From Deltaproteobacteria bacterium (GTDB taxonomy: Bacteria; Myxococcota_A; UBA9160; JAFDET01), in contig JAFDET010000160.1 in the NCBI GenBank assembly GCA_019310195.1, positions 1 to 12,615 of the forward strand: 12,615 nt of DNA, written 5' to 3'. A program made the translations under genes and the position numbers. Shown here one piece after another: positions 1 through 6,472 of the stretch. Each line of letters opens with the position of its first letter. Position 1 is the stretch's first letter. The notes beneath the pieces were generated by a model. That model was not told the DNA's origin and ran no database searches. It was given only the letters and a program-made list of their open reading frames with translations.

Positions 1-51
1 GGGCGCGCTACCCTCCGGCCCTCGGGCGTGAGGCCGCCCACAGGAGCGATC

Positions 52-771
52 GTGCGAGAGACCCTCCGGCAGCTCGTCGTCCTTCAGCGCGTCGATGACG
101 AGCTGGCCGGGGTGAAGCTCGAGGCCGAGGGCCTTCCGGCCCGCTGCGAGGCCGCTGAAGCCGAGCGCAGCGCCTCTCAGGCCGCGTTGGAGGAGGCCGG
201 CGAGGCCCTCAAGGCCCGCGAGCTGGAGCAGCGGGGCCTGGAGTCGGAGCTGGCCGACGCCGAGGAGCTCATCCGCCATCTGGAGGGCCAGACCTCCCAG
301 GTGAAGACCAACGCGGCCTACCACGTCCTGCTGGCCGAGATCGAGGCCGCCAAGCAGGCCAAGGACGGCCTCGAGGAGCGCATCCTGGAGACCATGGAGG
401 TGGTCTCCGAGCACCGCGATGCCCTGACCACCGCCGAGGAAAAGGCCCGGGCCACGGGCTCGCGGGTGGACGAGGAGCTGGCGCGGATCGAGTCCCGGGT
501 GACCGAGCTGGCCAAGGACCGCGACCGCCTGGGCGCAGCGCGGGACCAGGCCGCCGACCTGCTCGATCCGGACGCCCGCAGCCGCTACGAGCGGGTGGTC
601 GAGCGTCGGCGCCCCGGCGTGGCGATCATCTCCAAGGAGGTCTGCTCGGGCTGCCGGGTCGGGATCCCTCCCCAGGACTTCGTCGAGCTCCTCTCGGCCA
701 CCAGCATCCTCCAATGCCGCACCTGCAAGCGGGTGCTGGTCCACAGGGACATGCTCGGCAGCGGATCCTGA
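52..771 (+). CDS. Zinc-ribbon coiled-coil protein (C4-type, DUF164/CT398-like family)
   Basis: The 239-residue product has a long charged helical region (about residues 5-170, rich in Glu, Ala, Arg and Leu with heptad-like spacing) followed by a C-terminal C4 zinc ribbon. The ribbon cysteines are C198-x2-C201 and C222-x2-C225 (CSGC and CRTC). This is the architecture of the bacterial family that includes Chlamydia CT398 and Helicobacter HP0958/FlgZ, scaffold proteins with a coiled-coil hairpin and a nucleic-acid- or protein-binding ribbon; the exact role here is unknown. I chose the GTG at 52 because AGGAG at 42-46 sits five bases before it. An in-frame GTG at 28 has no such site. The frame is open back to base 1, so a longer product cannot be excluded. 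The next gene starts 223 bp downstream, so co-transcription is uncertain. Confidence 0.85.
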   Translation: MRETLRQLVVLQRVDDELAGVKLEAEGLPARCEAAEAERSASQAALEEAGEALKARELEQRGLESELADAEELIRHLEGQTSQVKTNAAYHVLLAEIEAAKQAKDGLEERILETMEVVSEHRDALTTAEEKARATGSRVDEELARIESRVTELAKDRDRLGAARDQAADLLDPDARSRYERVVERRRPGVAIISKEVCSGCRVGIPPQDFVELLSATSILQCRTCKRVLVHRDMLGSGS

Positions 772-773
772 GG

Positions 774-792
774 CCCGCGCGAAAGGCGCGGG
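774..792 (+). other. Hairpin just after the zinc-ribbon gene
   Basis: Three bases after the stop codon, CCCGCGC (774-780) pairs with GCGCGGG (786-792) across a GAAAG loop. No T-tract follows, so it is not a canonical intrinsic terminator. It could be a 3'-end stabilising or Rho-assisted structure. The rest of the gap to 994 holds a second short palindrome (GCCCCGCGGGGC, 828-839), two copies of CTCCTGC (813-819, 844-850) and an unusually T-rich patch (857-876). I see no RNA gene in it. Confidence 0.35.
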
Positions 793-933
793 TCGGCAGG
801 GGGTTGGCGCACCTCCTGCGAACTCCAGCCCCGCGGGGCACGCGCTCCTGCAAAACTTTGTTTTTCTCTTTTATTCCATCGGGTTACGGAATCCTTCCGT
901 CGATGAGATACGCACTTCTGCGTCGGCGCGGTC

Positions 934-942
934 TGCTATGGT
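934..942 (+). promoter_or_regulatory. Possible extended -10 box for the TPR-zincin gene
   Basis: TGCTATGGT has the TG-n-TAtggT layout of an extended -10 element and lies 53 bp before the ATG at 995. No convincing -35 box is visible at the expected distance; around 914-919 there is only ACTTCT. The call rests on one short match and is weak. Confidence 0.22.
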
Positions 943-994
943 GGGGCACCTCGGCCCCCCACCCCGACCCCGCCGGGCACAGGTTCGGAGATCC

Positions 995-2035
995 ATGCGC
1001 GACAAGGACCGGTACTGGGATTGCCTCGACGAAGCGATGCAGGCCGCCCAGGAAGGGCGGACCGATGCGGCGCTGGTGTGGCTCGACGAGGCGTTGGAGG
1101 AGAACCCGGGCGGCGCGGAAGCTCGAAACGGACGCGGCGAGATTCTCTGGGACGAAGGCAAGGTGGAGGAGGCCGTCTACGAGTTCGACCAGGCGCTGGA
1201 GGCGGATTCCAAGTTCATCACCGCCCACCTGAACCGAGCCGAGCTTCTGATCGAGGAGTTTGCCGAGTACGAGCAGGCCATCGATCACTGCGACCGGCTG
1301 CTGGGCGGGGGACCGGACCTGCCGCGGCCGGACCGCCCCACCGAAGCCGAGATCCTCTACCTGAAGAGCAAGGCCCTCTTCTATCTGGACGACCTGGACG
1401 GCGCTCTGTTCCTGGTGCGGCGTGCCCTGCGGGCCGGCGGTGAGCAGTCCATCTATCGGGCCTTCGAAGGCCAGATCCTCTACGAAATGGGCAGCTTCCA
1501 GGACGCCCGCCGTCCCCTGGAGCGGGCCGTGGCCATGGATCCGGAGTCGGGCCATGCCGTCTACCACTTGGGCCTGACCCTGGAGCGCGTGACCGAGGAC
1601 CGGGAGGAGTCGGAGCGCTGCTTCGAGCGGGCCGATGCGCTGGACCCGGAGCACTACCCGATGCCCATCCAGATCGACGAGGCCCGCTTCGAGCGCGCCG
1701 CCGAGGAGGCGCTGCGCAACCTGCCGCGTTCGATTCGTGACTACGTCGAGGGCGTTCCGGTACTGGTGGAGGAGTTCCCCTCGACCGAGCTGGTGTCGAA
1801 CGAGAACGTCTCGCCCCAGATCCTGGGGATCTTCATCGGCGTTCCGCGCACCGAGGCCAGCGTGAGCCAGCCCCAGACCGACCTGGACCGCGTGATCCTG
1901 TTCAAGCGCAGTCTCGAGCGCATGTGCCGCAACGAGGGCGAGCTGATCGAGCAGATCCAGATCACCGTCAAGCACGAGATCGGCCACTACCTGGGGCTCT
2001 CCGAAGAGGATCTCGAGCGCCTCGGCCTCGGCTAG
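995..2035 (+). CDS. TPR protein with C-terminal minimal zincin metallopeptidase domain
   Basis: The 346-residue protein has no signal peptide, so it is probably cytoplasmic. Residues about 5-220 are helical repeats of TPR type (about six, for example around 5-37, 42-72, 115-145, 150-182 and 185-216), with signatures such as AVYEFDQALEADS. Residues about 223-346 match the 'possible zincin' metallopeptidase family (Pfam Zincin_1, formerly DUF1025). They show the family order: acidic start and LPRSIRDYVEGVPVLVEE, then LGIFIGVPRTE, an ILFKRSLERMC segment, and the zinc motif HEIGH at 327-331 followed by YLGLSEEDL. Family members are usually this ~120-residue domain alone, so the TPR fusion is notable. 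ATG 995 is chosen because CGGAG (986-990) precedes it; the in-frame ATG at 938 has no such site. The substrate is unknown. The TPRs presumably select a partner, which is inference. Confidence 0.85.
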   Translation: MRDKDRYWDCLDEAMQAAQEGRTDAALVWLDEALEENPGGAEARNGRGEILWDEGKVEEAVYEFDQALEADSKFITAHLNRAELLIEEFAEYEQAIDHCDRLLGGGPDLPRPDRPTEAEILYLKSKALFYLDDLDGALFLVRRALRAGGEQSIYRAFEGQILYEMGSFQDARRPLERAVAMDPESGHAVYHLGLTLERVTEDREESERCFERADALDPEHYPMPIQIDEARFERAAEEALRNLPRSIRDYVEGVPVLVEEFPSTELVSNENVSPQILGIFIGVPRTEASVSQPQTDLDRVILFKRSLERMCRNEGELIEQIQITVKHEIGHYLGLSEEDLERLGLG

Positions 2036-2151
2036 GAGCCTGACCCAAGATGGGGCACACCGTCCGGACGCCGATCCATCCGCGCTGGCTGCGTTGCGCT
2101 CCTTGCGCCGTAGCTACGGCTATGGCTCAGTCGCGCGCCTTGCCAGCGCGG
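2031..2151 (+). repeat. Palindrome-rich intergenic repeat (REP-like) covering the glcD start
   Basis: Several nested inverted repeats occur here: a perfect 14-base palindrome GCCGTAGCTACGGC (2107-2120), a perfect CGTCCGGACG (2061-2070), and an outer pair of 10-base arms, CCGCGCTGGC (2080-2089) with GCCAGCGCGG (2142-2151). The left edge, GCTAGGAGCCTGACCCAAG (2031-2049), recurs at 12488-12506 with 17 of 19 bases identical, again directly at a stop codon. The block includes the TAG of the TPR-zincin gene and both candidate ATG codons of glcD. Dispersed palindromes of this kind are typical of REP-like elements; calling it mobile is inference. Confidence 0.5.
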
Positions 2152-3597
2152 CGTCTCGACGCCCGGCCGGCGCACGTCGATGCGCTCGAGGCGATCGTCG
2201 GGCGCGAGCGCTGCCTGTCGCGCCCCGAGGAGCTCTTCGCCTACGAATGCGATGGCCTGACCCTGCACCGGGCCCGGCCCGGCGCGGTGGTGTTGCCTCG
2301 CGACACCGGCGAGGTGGTGCGCGTGGTCAAGCTCTGCCGCCGCCACGGCGTGTCCTTCGTGCCGCGCGGCGCCGGCACCGGCCTCTCCGGCGGCGCCCTG
2401 GCCCTGGACGGCGGCGTGTTGATCGAGTGCTCGCGCATGGACCGGGTGCTGGAGGTGAACGCCGAAGAGCGCTTCGCCGTGGTGGAGCCGGGCGTGATCA
2501 ACGCGCACCTCTCCGAGGTGGCGCGTCCCCACGGCCTCTTCTACGCGCCCGACCCGTCCAGCCAGGCGGCCTGCACCATCGGCGGGAACGTGGCCGAGAA
2601 CTCCGGCGGGCCCCACACCCTGAAGTACGGGACGACCTCCAACCACGTGCTGGCCCTGGAGCTGGTGCTGCCCGACGGCGAGGTGACGCGCCTGGGCTCG
2701 GTGGCGGGCTGGGACGCGGGCTACGACCTGCGCGGGGCGGTGGTGGGCGGCGAGGGAACCCTGGGCATCGTGACCGAGGTGACCGTGCGCCTCGTTCCGC
2801 TTCCCGAAGCGGTGGAGACGCTGCTGGCGGTTTTCCCCGACGTGGTGACCGCGTGCCGTGCCGTCGGCGCCGTGATCCGCGCCGGCCTGGTCCCGGCGGC
2901 GCTGGAGATCGTCGACCGCCGCACCATCGAGGCCGTCGAGGCCAGCGTGTATGCGGCGGGCCTCCCGCGAGACGCCGGCGCCGTCCTGATCGCCGAGCTC
3001 GACGGCCCGTCCGCGCCCCTGCCGCGCGAGGTGGAGAGCGTGCGCGCGCTGTGCGCTGGTGAGGGCGCGAGCCGCGTGGAGGTCGCCCGCGACGAGGACG
3101 AGCGCCAGCGCTTCTGGCGGGCCCGAAAGGGGGCCTTCGGCGCGATGGGCCGCCTGGCGCCGGACCTCTACGTGCACGACGCCGTGGTGCCGCGGCCGCG
3201 GCTCCCGGAAGTACTGGAGACGATCTGCGCCATCGCCGATCGCTACGGCCTGCGCCTGTCCAACGTCTTCCACGCCGGCGACGGGAACCTGCACCCGAAC
3301 ATCTCCTTCGACCGCCGTGACCCCGACGAGCTGCGACGCGTGGTGGCGGCGGGCGAGGAGATCCTGCGCGCGTGCGTCGCCGTGGGCGGGGTCATCACCG
3401 GCGAGCACGGCATCGGGACCGAGAAGCGCGACTACATGGGCCTGCTCTTCGATGAGGACGACCTGGAGCCCATGCGGCGGCTGCGCGCCACCTTTGATCC
3501 CGACGGTGTGTGCAATCCGGGCAAGATCTTTCCGACGACGCGCTTCTGCGTGGAGTCGAACCCGAAGGCACGCGGCTACGACGAGGTGCCCCTGTGA
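2050..3597 (+). CDS. glcD: Glycolate oxidase subunit GlcD (FAD-linked oxidase)
   Basis: This is the flavoprotein subunit of a GlcDEF-type 2-hydroxyacid oxidase, which oxidises glycolate to glyoxylate (D-lactate is an alternative substrate in this family). At 515 residues it is close to E. coli GlcD (499). The PCMH-type FAD domain shows PRGAGTGLSGGA from residue 105 and GGNVAENSGG at 178-187. The C-terminal FAD-oxidase domain shows HAGDGNLHPN from 408, GEHGIGTEK from 451, and a final FDPDGVCNPGKIFP. The start is uncertain. ATG 2050 has AGGAG 11 bases upstream, while ATG 2122 has no ribosome site; both lie in the palindromic repeat. The first ~24 residues do not resemble the family, whose conserved part begins near ARPAHVDALEAIVG. 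It overlaps glcE by four bases, so translational coupling is likely. No GlcC-type regulator or malate synthase is visible nearby. Confidence 0.88.
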   Translation: MGHTVRTPIHPRWLRCAPCAVATAMAQSRALPARRLDARPAHVDALEAIVGRERCLSRPEELFAYECDGLTLHRARPGAVVLPRDTGEVVRVVKLCRRHGVSFVPRGAGTGLSGGALALDGGVLIECSRMDRVLEVNAEERFAVVEPGVINAHLSEVARPHGLFYAPDPSSQAACTIGGNVAENSGGPHTLKYGTTSNHVLALELVLPDGEVTRLGSVAGWDAGYDLRGAVVGGEGTLGIVTEVTVRLVPLPEAVETLLAVFPDVVTACRAVGAVIRAGLVPAALEIVDRRTIEAVEASVYAAGLPRDAGAVLIAELDGPSAPLPREVESVRALCAGEGASRVEVARDEDERQRFWRARKGAFGAMGRLAPDLYVHDAVVPRPRLPEVLETICAIADRYGLRLSNVFHAGDGNLHPNISFDRRDPDELRRVVAAGEEILRACVAVGGVITGEHGIGTEKRDYMGLLFDEDDLEPMRRLRATFDPDGVCNPGKIFPTTRFCVESNPKARGYDEVPL

Positions 3598-4859
3598 GCC
3601 TGGACGCGGAGCGGCTGCGCCTGGCCCTGGGTGCCGACGCGGTGTCCGACGCTGCGGGGGAGATCGACGGCGTGAAGCACGCGCTCACGCTTGCCCCCGC
3701 GAGCGGCGAGGCCCTGGCGGACACGCTGCGCCTGCTGAGCGAGGCGGGCGCCGCCGCCATCGTGAGTGGGGCCGGAACCCGGCTCGGCGTCGGCAACCCG
3801 CCGCGCCGCGCCGATGCGCTGCTCTCGACCCGGCGCCTGGACGGCATCGCCGAGCTCGACGCCGACGAGGGCGTGGCCCGGGTCGCCGCCGGGACACCCC
3901 TGGAGGTGCTGCGGAAGGCGGCCCAGGAAGCCGGTTGGGAGCTTCCCTTGGAGTCGCCCGACGACGCTGCCACAGTCGGCGGCACGCTCGCGTCGTCAGC
4001 CGTGGGCCCGCGGCTTCAGTGCTTCGGTCCGCCGCGGGACCACGTCCTGGGCTTGCGCGTGGCGTTGGCCAGCGGCGAGCGTGCCCGCTGCGGCGGGCGC
4101 GTGGTCAAGAACGTCACCGGCTACGACCTGATCAAGCTCCACGCCGGTGCCTTCGGGACGCTCGGCGTCCTGGAGGAGGCGTGGCTGCGCTTGCGCCCGC
4201 GGCCCGAGGAGCGCCGGGTGCTGCTCGCCTGGCTGCCGGAGGGGCAGGCCGGCCTGGAGCGCGCCGCCGCTGCGGCCGGGCAGCCCGCCGCCCGCGCGGC
4301 CGTGGTGGTGGATCCGGCCCTGGCCCGGCAGGTGGACGACGCGGGGCCGCGCTACGGGCGTGCGCTCCTGGTGGTCGAGCTGGGCGGTGCGCCCGAGCTG
4401 GTGCGCGACGGCGGCGCCTCACTGGCGGACCTGGAGCCCGTGGAAGCCGATGCGGAGCTGCTGGATCGCATCGCAGCGCTTCAGCGCCAACCCGACGGGC
4501 ACAGCGGCCTGCGCTTCCGCGTGGTGGTGCGGCCGGCGCGGATCGGAGCTGCCGCCGAGCGGCTGGCGCGGGCCGGCGCCTCGCTGCTGGTCTGGCCGGG
4601 CGCGGGCTTCCTGTACGCGGGCTTCCCGCTCTACGAGGGTGCGGATGAGCTGGCGGTGGACGGCGCCTGGCGCGCGGCGCGCGGCGCGGCACGGGAAGGC
4701 GCGGGCGGCTTCGTCCTGGAAGCGGCGCCGCCCTGGGCCAAGGCGGCTCGCGACGTGTTCGGCGATCCGCCGGAGGCGTTGCCGCTGATGCGCACGCTCA
4801 AGCAACGTTTCGACCCGGCGGGTGTCCTCAACCCGGGGCGCTTCGTGGGGAGAATCTGA
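3594..4859 (+). CDS. glcE: Glycolate oxidase subunit GlcE (FAD-binding)
   Basis: The second flavin-binding subunit of the GlcDEF complex, 421 residues (E. coli GlcE is about 350). The FAD_binding_4 region includes VSGAGTRLGVG from residue 57, a GGTLASSAVGPR segment, and VVKNVTGYDLIKLHAGAFG from residue 170; the V-V-K-N-V-x-G-Y-D run is a strong GlcE signature. The C-terminus ends MRTLKQRFDPAGVLNPGRF, the usual end of GlcD/GlcE-type flavoproteins. I chose GTG 3594 because it overlaps the glcD stop in a GTGA arrangement and has GAGG at 3583-3586, seven bases upstream. The frame is open further upstream, but that part lies inside glcD. The stop overlaps the glcF ATG (TGATG), so all three genes form one operon. 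The central part, about residues 200-330, is Ala/Arg-rich and less conserved. Confidence 0.87.
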   Translation: MSLDAERLRLALGADAVSDAAGEIDGVKHALTLAPASGEALADTLRLLSEAGAAAIVSGAGTRLGVGNPPRRADALLSTRRLDGIAELDADEGVARVAAGTPLEVLRKAAQEAGWELPLESPDDAATVGGTLASSAVGPRLQCFGPPRDHVLGLRVALASGERARCGGRVVKNVTGYDLIKLHAGAFGTLGVLEEAWLRLRPRPEERRVLLAWLPEGQAGLERAAAAAGQPAARAAVVVDPALARQVDDAGPRYGRALLVVELGGAPELVRDGGASLADLEPVEADAELLDRIAALQRQPDGHSGLRFRVVVRPARIGAAAERLARAGASLLVWPGAGFLYAGFPLYEGADELAVDGAWRAARGAAREGAGGFVLEAAPPWAKAARDVFGDPPEALPLMRTLKQRFDPAGVLNPGRFVGRI

Positions 4860-6042
4860 TGGGCGAGGTCGCGGCGCCGCTGGCGGAGCTGCATCCGGGC
4901 ACGCTGGACTGCGTGCACTGCGGCCTGTGCCTGCCGGTCTGTCCCACCTACCGGGAGACCGGGCGCGAGACCTCCTCACCCCGAGGCCGGGTGTATCTGC
5001 TGCGCGGCGTGGCCGAGGGCGAGATCCCGCTGGGCGACGTGGTGGCCGAGGAGGCCGCGCTGTGTCTGGGCTGCCGAGCCTGCGAGACGGCGTGCCCTTC
5101 CGGCGTGCGCTTCGGGTCGCTCATCGAGAGGGCACGCGCCCGCGTGACGAGCGCCGGCCTGCGCGACGCTCCGGCCCGGCGGCTGGAACGGTTCGCACTG
5201 CGCCAGCTGGTGCCGCACCGGGCGCGTCTGCACCTGGCCGTGGGACTGGTCGGCCTGGGGCAGCGCCTGGGCCTGGACCGGCCCGTGCTGCGCCTGCTGC
5301 CGGAGTGGCTGCGCAGCCTGGCGCCCCGGGTTCCTCCGCGCCGCGAGCGTCGTCGCCTGCCCCGCGTCGTGGCCGCCCGCGGCACGCGGCCACCGCGCGC
5401 GTGCTGGCGTGCAACGGCTTCGAAGTGGTGCAGGTTGCGGACCAGGGCTGCTGCGGCGCGCTGCAGGCTCACGCCGGCGACGAGGAGTTCGCACGCGGCT
5501 TGCTGGAGCACAACGCTCGCGCCTTCGCCGCCGTCGACGGTCTCGATGCCATCGTGGTCAATTCGGCCGGCTGTGGCGCCTTCCTGCGTGAAGCCGGCGA
5601 CTGGCTGGGGCCCGACGGCGAGCGCCTGGCCGCACGCGTGCGCGACGTGTCGGAGTTCCTCGACCAGGCCGGGCTGCGTGCGCCCGAGGGCGAGCTACGG
5701 CTGCGCGTCTGCTACGACGACCCGTGCCACCTGGTCCACGGCCAGGGTGTCGGCGCCGCGCCGCGCAAGCTGCTGAAAGCCATCCCCGGGCTGGAGCTGA
5801 TTCCCCACGCGGATCCTACCGGCTGCTGCGGCGCCGCCGGAACCTACAACCTGACCCAGCCGGAGATGTCGGCGGCGATCCTCGGGCGCAAGATGGACGC
5901 GCTGCAGGCTGCCGACCCCGATGTCGTGGCGACGGGCAACCCGGGCTGCCTGATGCAGATCCGTGCGGGCGTCGCGCAGCGCGGCCTGCGCGCGCGGGTG
6001 GTGCATCCTGTGGAGCTGCTGGACGAGGCTTACGCCAACTGA
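4859..6042 (+). pseudogene. glcF: Glycolate oxidase iron-sulfur subunit GlcF, frame broken near 5383
   Basis: GlcF passes electrons from the GlcD/GlcE flavins through Fe-S centres to the membrane. ATG 4859 overlaps the glcE stop and has GGGGAG at 4847-4852. The first frame (4859 to ~5383) has both ferredoxin-type 4Fe-4S motifs, C18-x2-C21-x2-C24-x3-C28 and C69-x2-C72-x2-C75-x3-C79. From about 5383 homology continues in a different frame to the stop at 6042, with QGCCGALQAHAGD, NSAGCGAF, DDPCHLVHG, TGCCGAAGTYNLTQPEM and GNPGCLMQI (CCG cysteine-rich domains). At the junction the family reads VAxxxG-C-(about nine residues)-NAATARVL. Here RVVAARG is followed directly by HAATARVL one frame off, so about ten residues including the first CCG cysteine are missing. 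A loss of about 31 bases fits. The two parts total 393 residues against 407 in E. coli. It may be a true pseudogene or an assembly error. Translation from the start would end at 5776. Confidence 0.8.
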
Positions 6043-6085
6043 CCGCAGCGTCGCGTGGTACGCTGGGCCCACGAAGGAGGTGGCC

Positions 6086-6334
6086 ATGGGCATCCTTTCC
6101 TGGATCGTGCTGGGACTGGTCGTCGGCGTGCTCGCCAAGTGGATCATGCCGGGGAAGGATCCCGGCGGCATGATCATGACGATCCTGCTGGGAATCGCCG
6201 GCGCCTTCGTCGGCGGCTACATCTCCACGTTCCTGGGCTTCGGAAGCGTCACGGGCTTCAACCCCGGGAGCCTGGTGATCGCGACGGGCGGCGCGATCCT
6301 GCTGCTGTGGGGCAACCGCAAGCTCCGCGGCTGA
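6086..6334 (+). CDS. GlsB/YeaQ/YmgE-family small membrane protein
   Basis: An 82-residue, very hydrophobic protein beginning MGILSWIVLGLVVGVLAKW, with MPGKDPGGMIMTILLGIAGA in the middle and a final hydrophobic segment ending GNRKLRG. Three membrane-spanning segments are visible, at about residues 4-20, 27-50 and 58-77. The length, the W-I-x-x-G-L-x-x-G-x-x-A-K start, the PGxDPGG loop and the short basic C-terminus fit the GlsB/YeaQ/YmgE family (older name 'transglycosylase-associated protein'). Members are often induced by stress, but their molecular function is unknown. ATG 6086 has an excellent ribosome site, AAGGAGG at 6074-6080, five bases away. It starts 43 bp after glcF, so read-through from the glc operon is possible. 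It converges on the lipoprotein gene on the other strand, with the palindrome at 6341-6452 between them. Confidence 0.9.
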   Translation: MGILSWIVLGLVVGVLAKWIMPGKDPGGMIMTILLGIAGAFVGGYISTFLGFGSVTGFNPGSLVIATGGAILLLWGNRKLRG

Positions 6335-6340
6335 GCGAGC

Positions 6341-6452
6341 GGATTAAGAAAGGGGACGGTCCTTAGAAACTAAGTAACTCACCACCCTGGCCTCGATCAC
6401 ATCCCAGGCCGTGAGTTACCTAGTTTCTAAGGACCGTCCCCTTTCTTAATCC
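6341..6452. repeat. 112-bp near-perfect inverted repeat (REP/MITE-like) between convergent genes
   Basis: The left arm, 6341-6382 (starting GGATTAAGAAAGGGGACGGT), is the reverse complement of the right arm, 6411-6452, at 41 of 42 positions; the only mismatch is A6373 against C6420. The 28-base centre carries a further CCTGG/CCAGG pair (6386-6390, 6404-6408). The arms are clearly more AT-rich than the surrounding genes and encode nothing. From memory, ends of the form AAGAAAGGGGACGGTCC recur in environmental genomes as non-autonomous palindromes associated with IS200-like Y1 (REP-associated) transposases; I could not check this. No transposase is present in the window and no clear target-site duplication is seen. 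It begins seven bases after one stop codon and ends 20 bases before the other, so it could also act as a bidirectional terminator or RNA stabiliser. Confidence 0.85.
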
Positions 6453-6472
6453 CCCTTTCTCAGGCCTCTTGC

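Noticed and set aside
2..31. 3' end of an upstream gene (open frame ending in TGA at 29-31)
   Set aside because: Only nine codons are visible, with no recognisable motif; all three frames are open at the left edge, so it cannot be distinguished from chance.
828..876. Hairpin GCCCCGCGGGGC plus the T-rich tract as an intrinsic terminator
   Set aside because: The T-tract starts about 17 bases after the hairpin and the loop would be too small; this is not a canonical terminator.
772..994. Possible structured RNA (for example RNase P RNA) in the gap after the zinc-ribbon gene
   Set aside because: The gap is too short for RNase P RNA and shows none of its conserved segments; only small hairpins are visible.
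2032..3408. A 458-codon minus-strand frame opposite glcD
   Set aside because: Its translation is Ala/His/Gly-rich with no family features, and the opposite strand carries clear GlcD motifs.
6341..6452. The palindrome as a simple intrinsic terminator only
   Set aside because: The arms are far longer (42 bp) than a terminator needs and there is no T-run directly after the stem. A repeat element is the better description, though a terminator role is possible.
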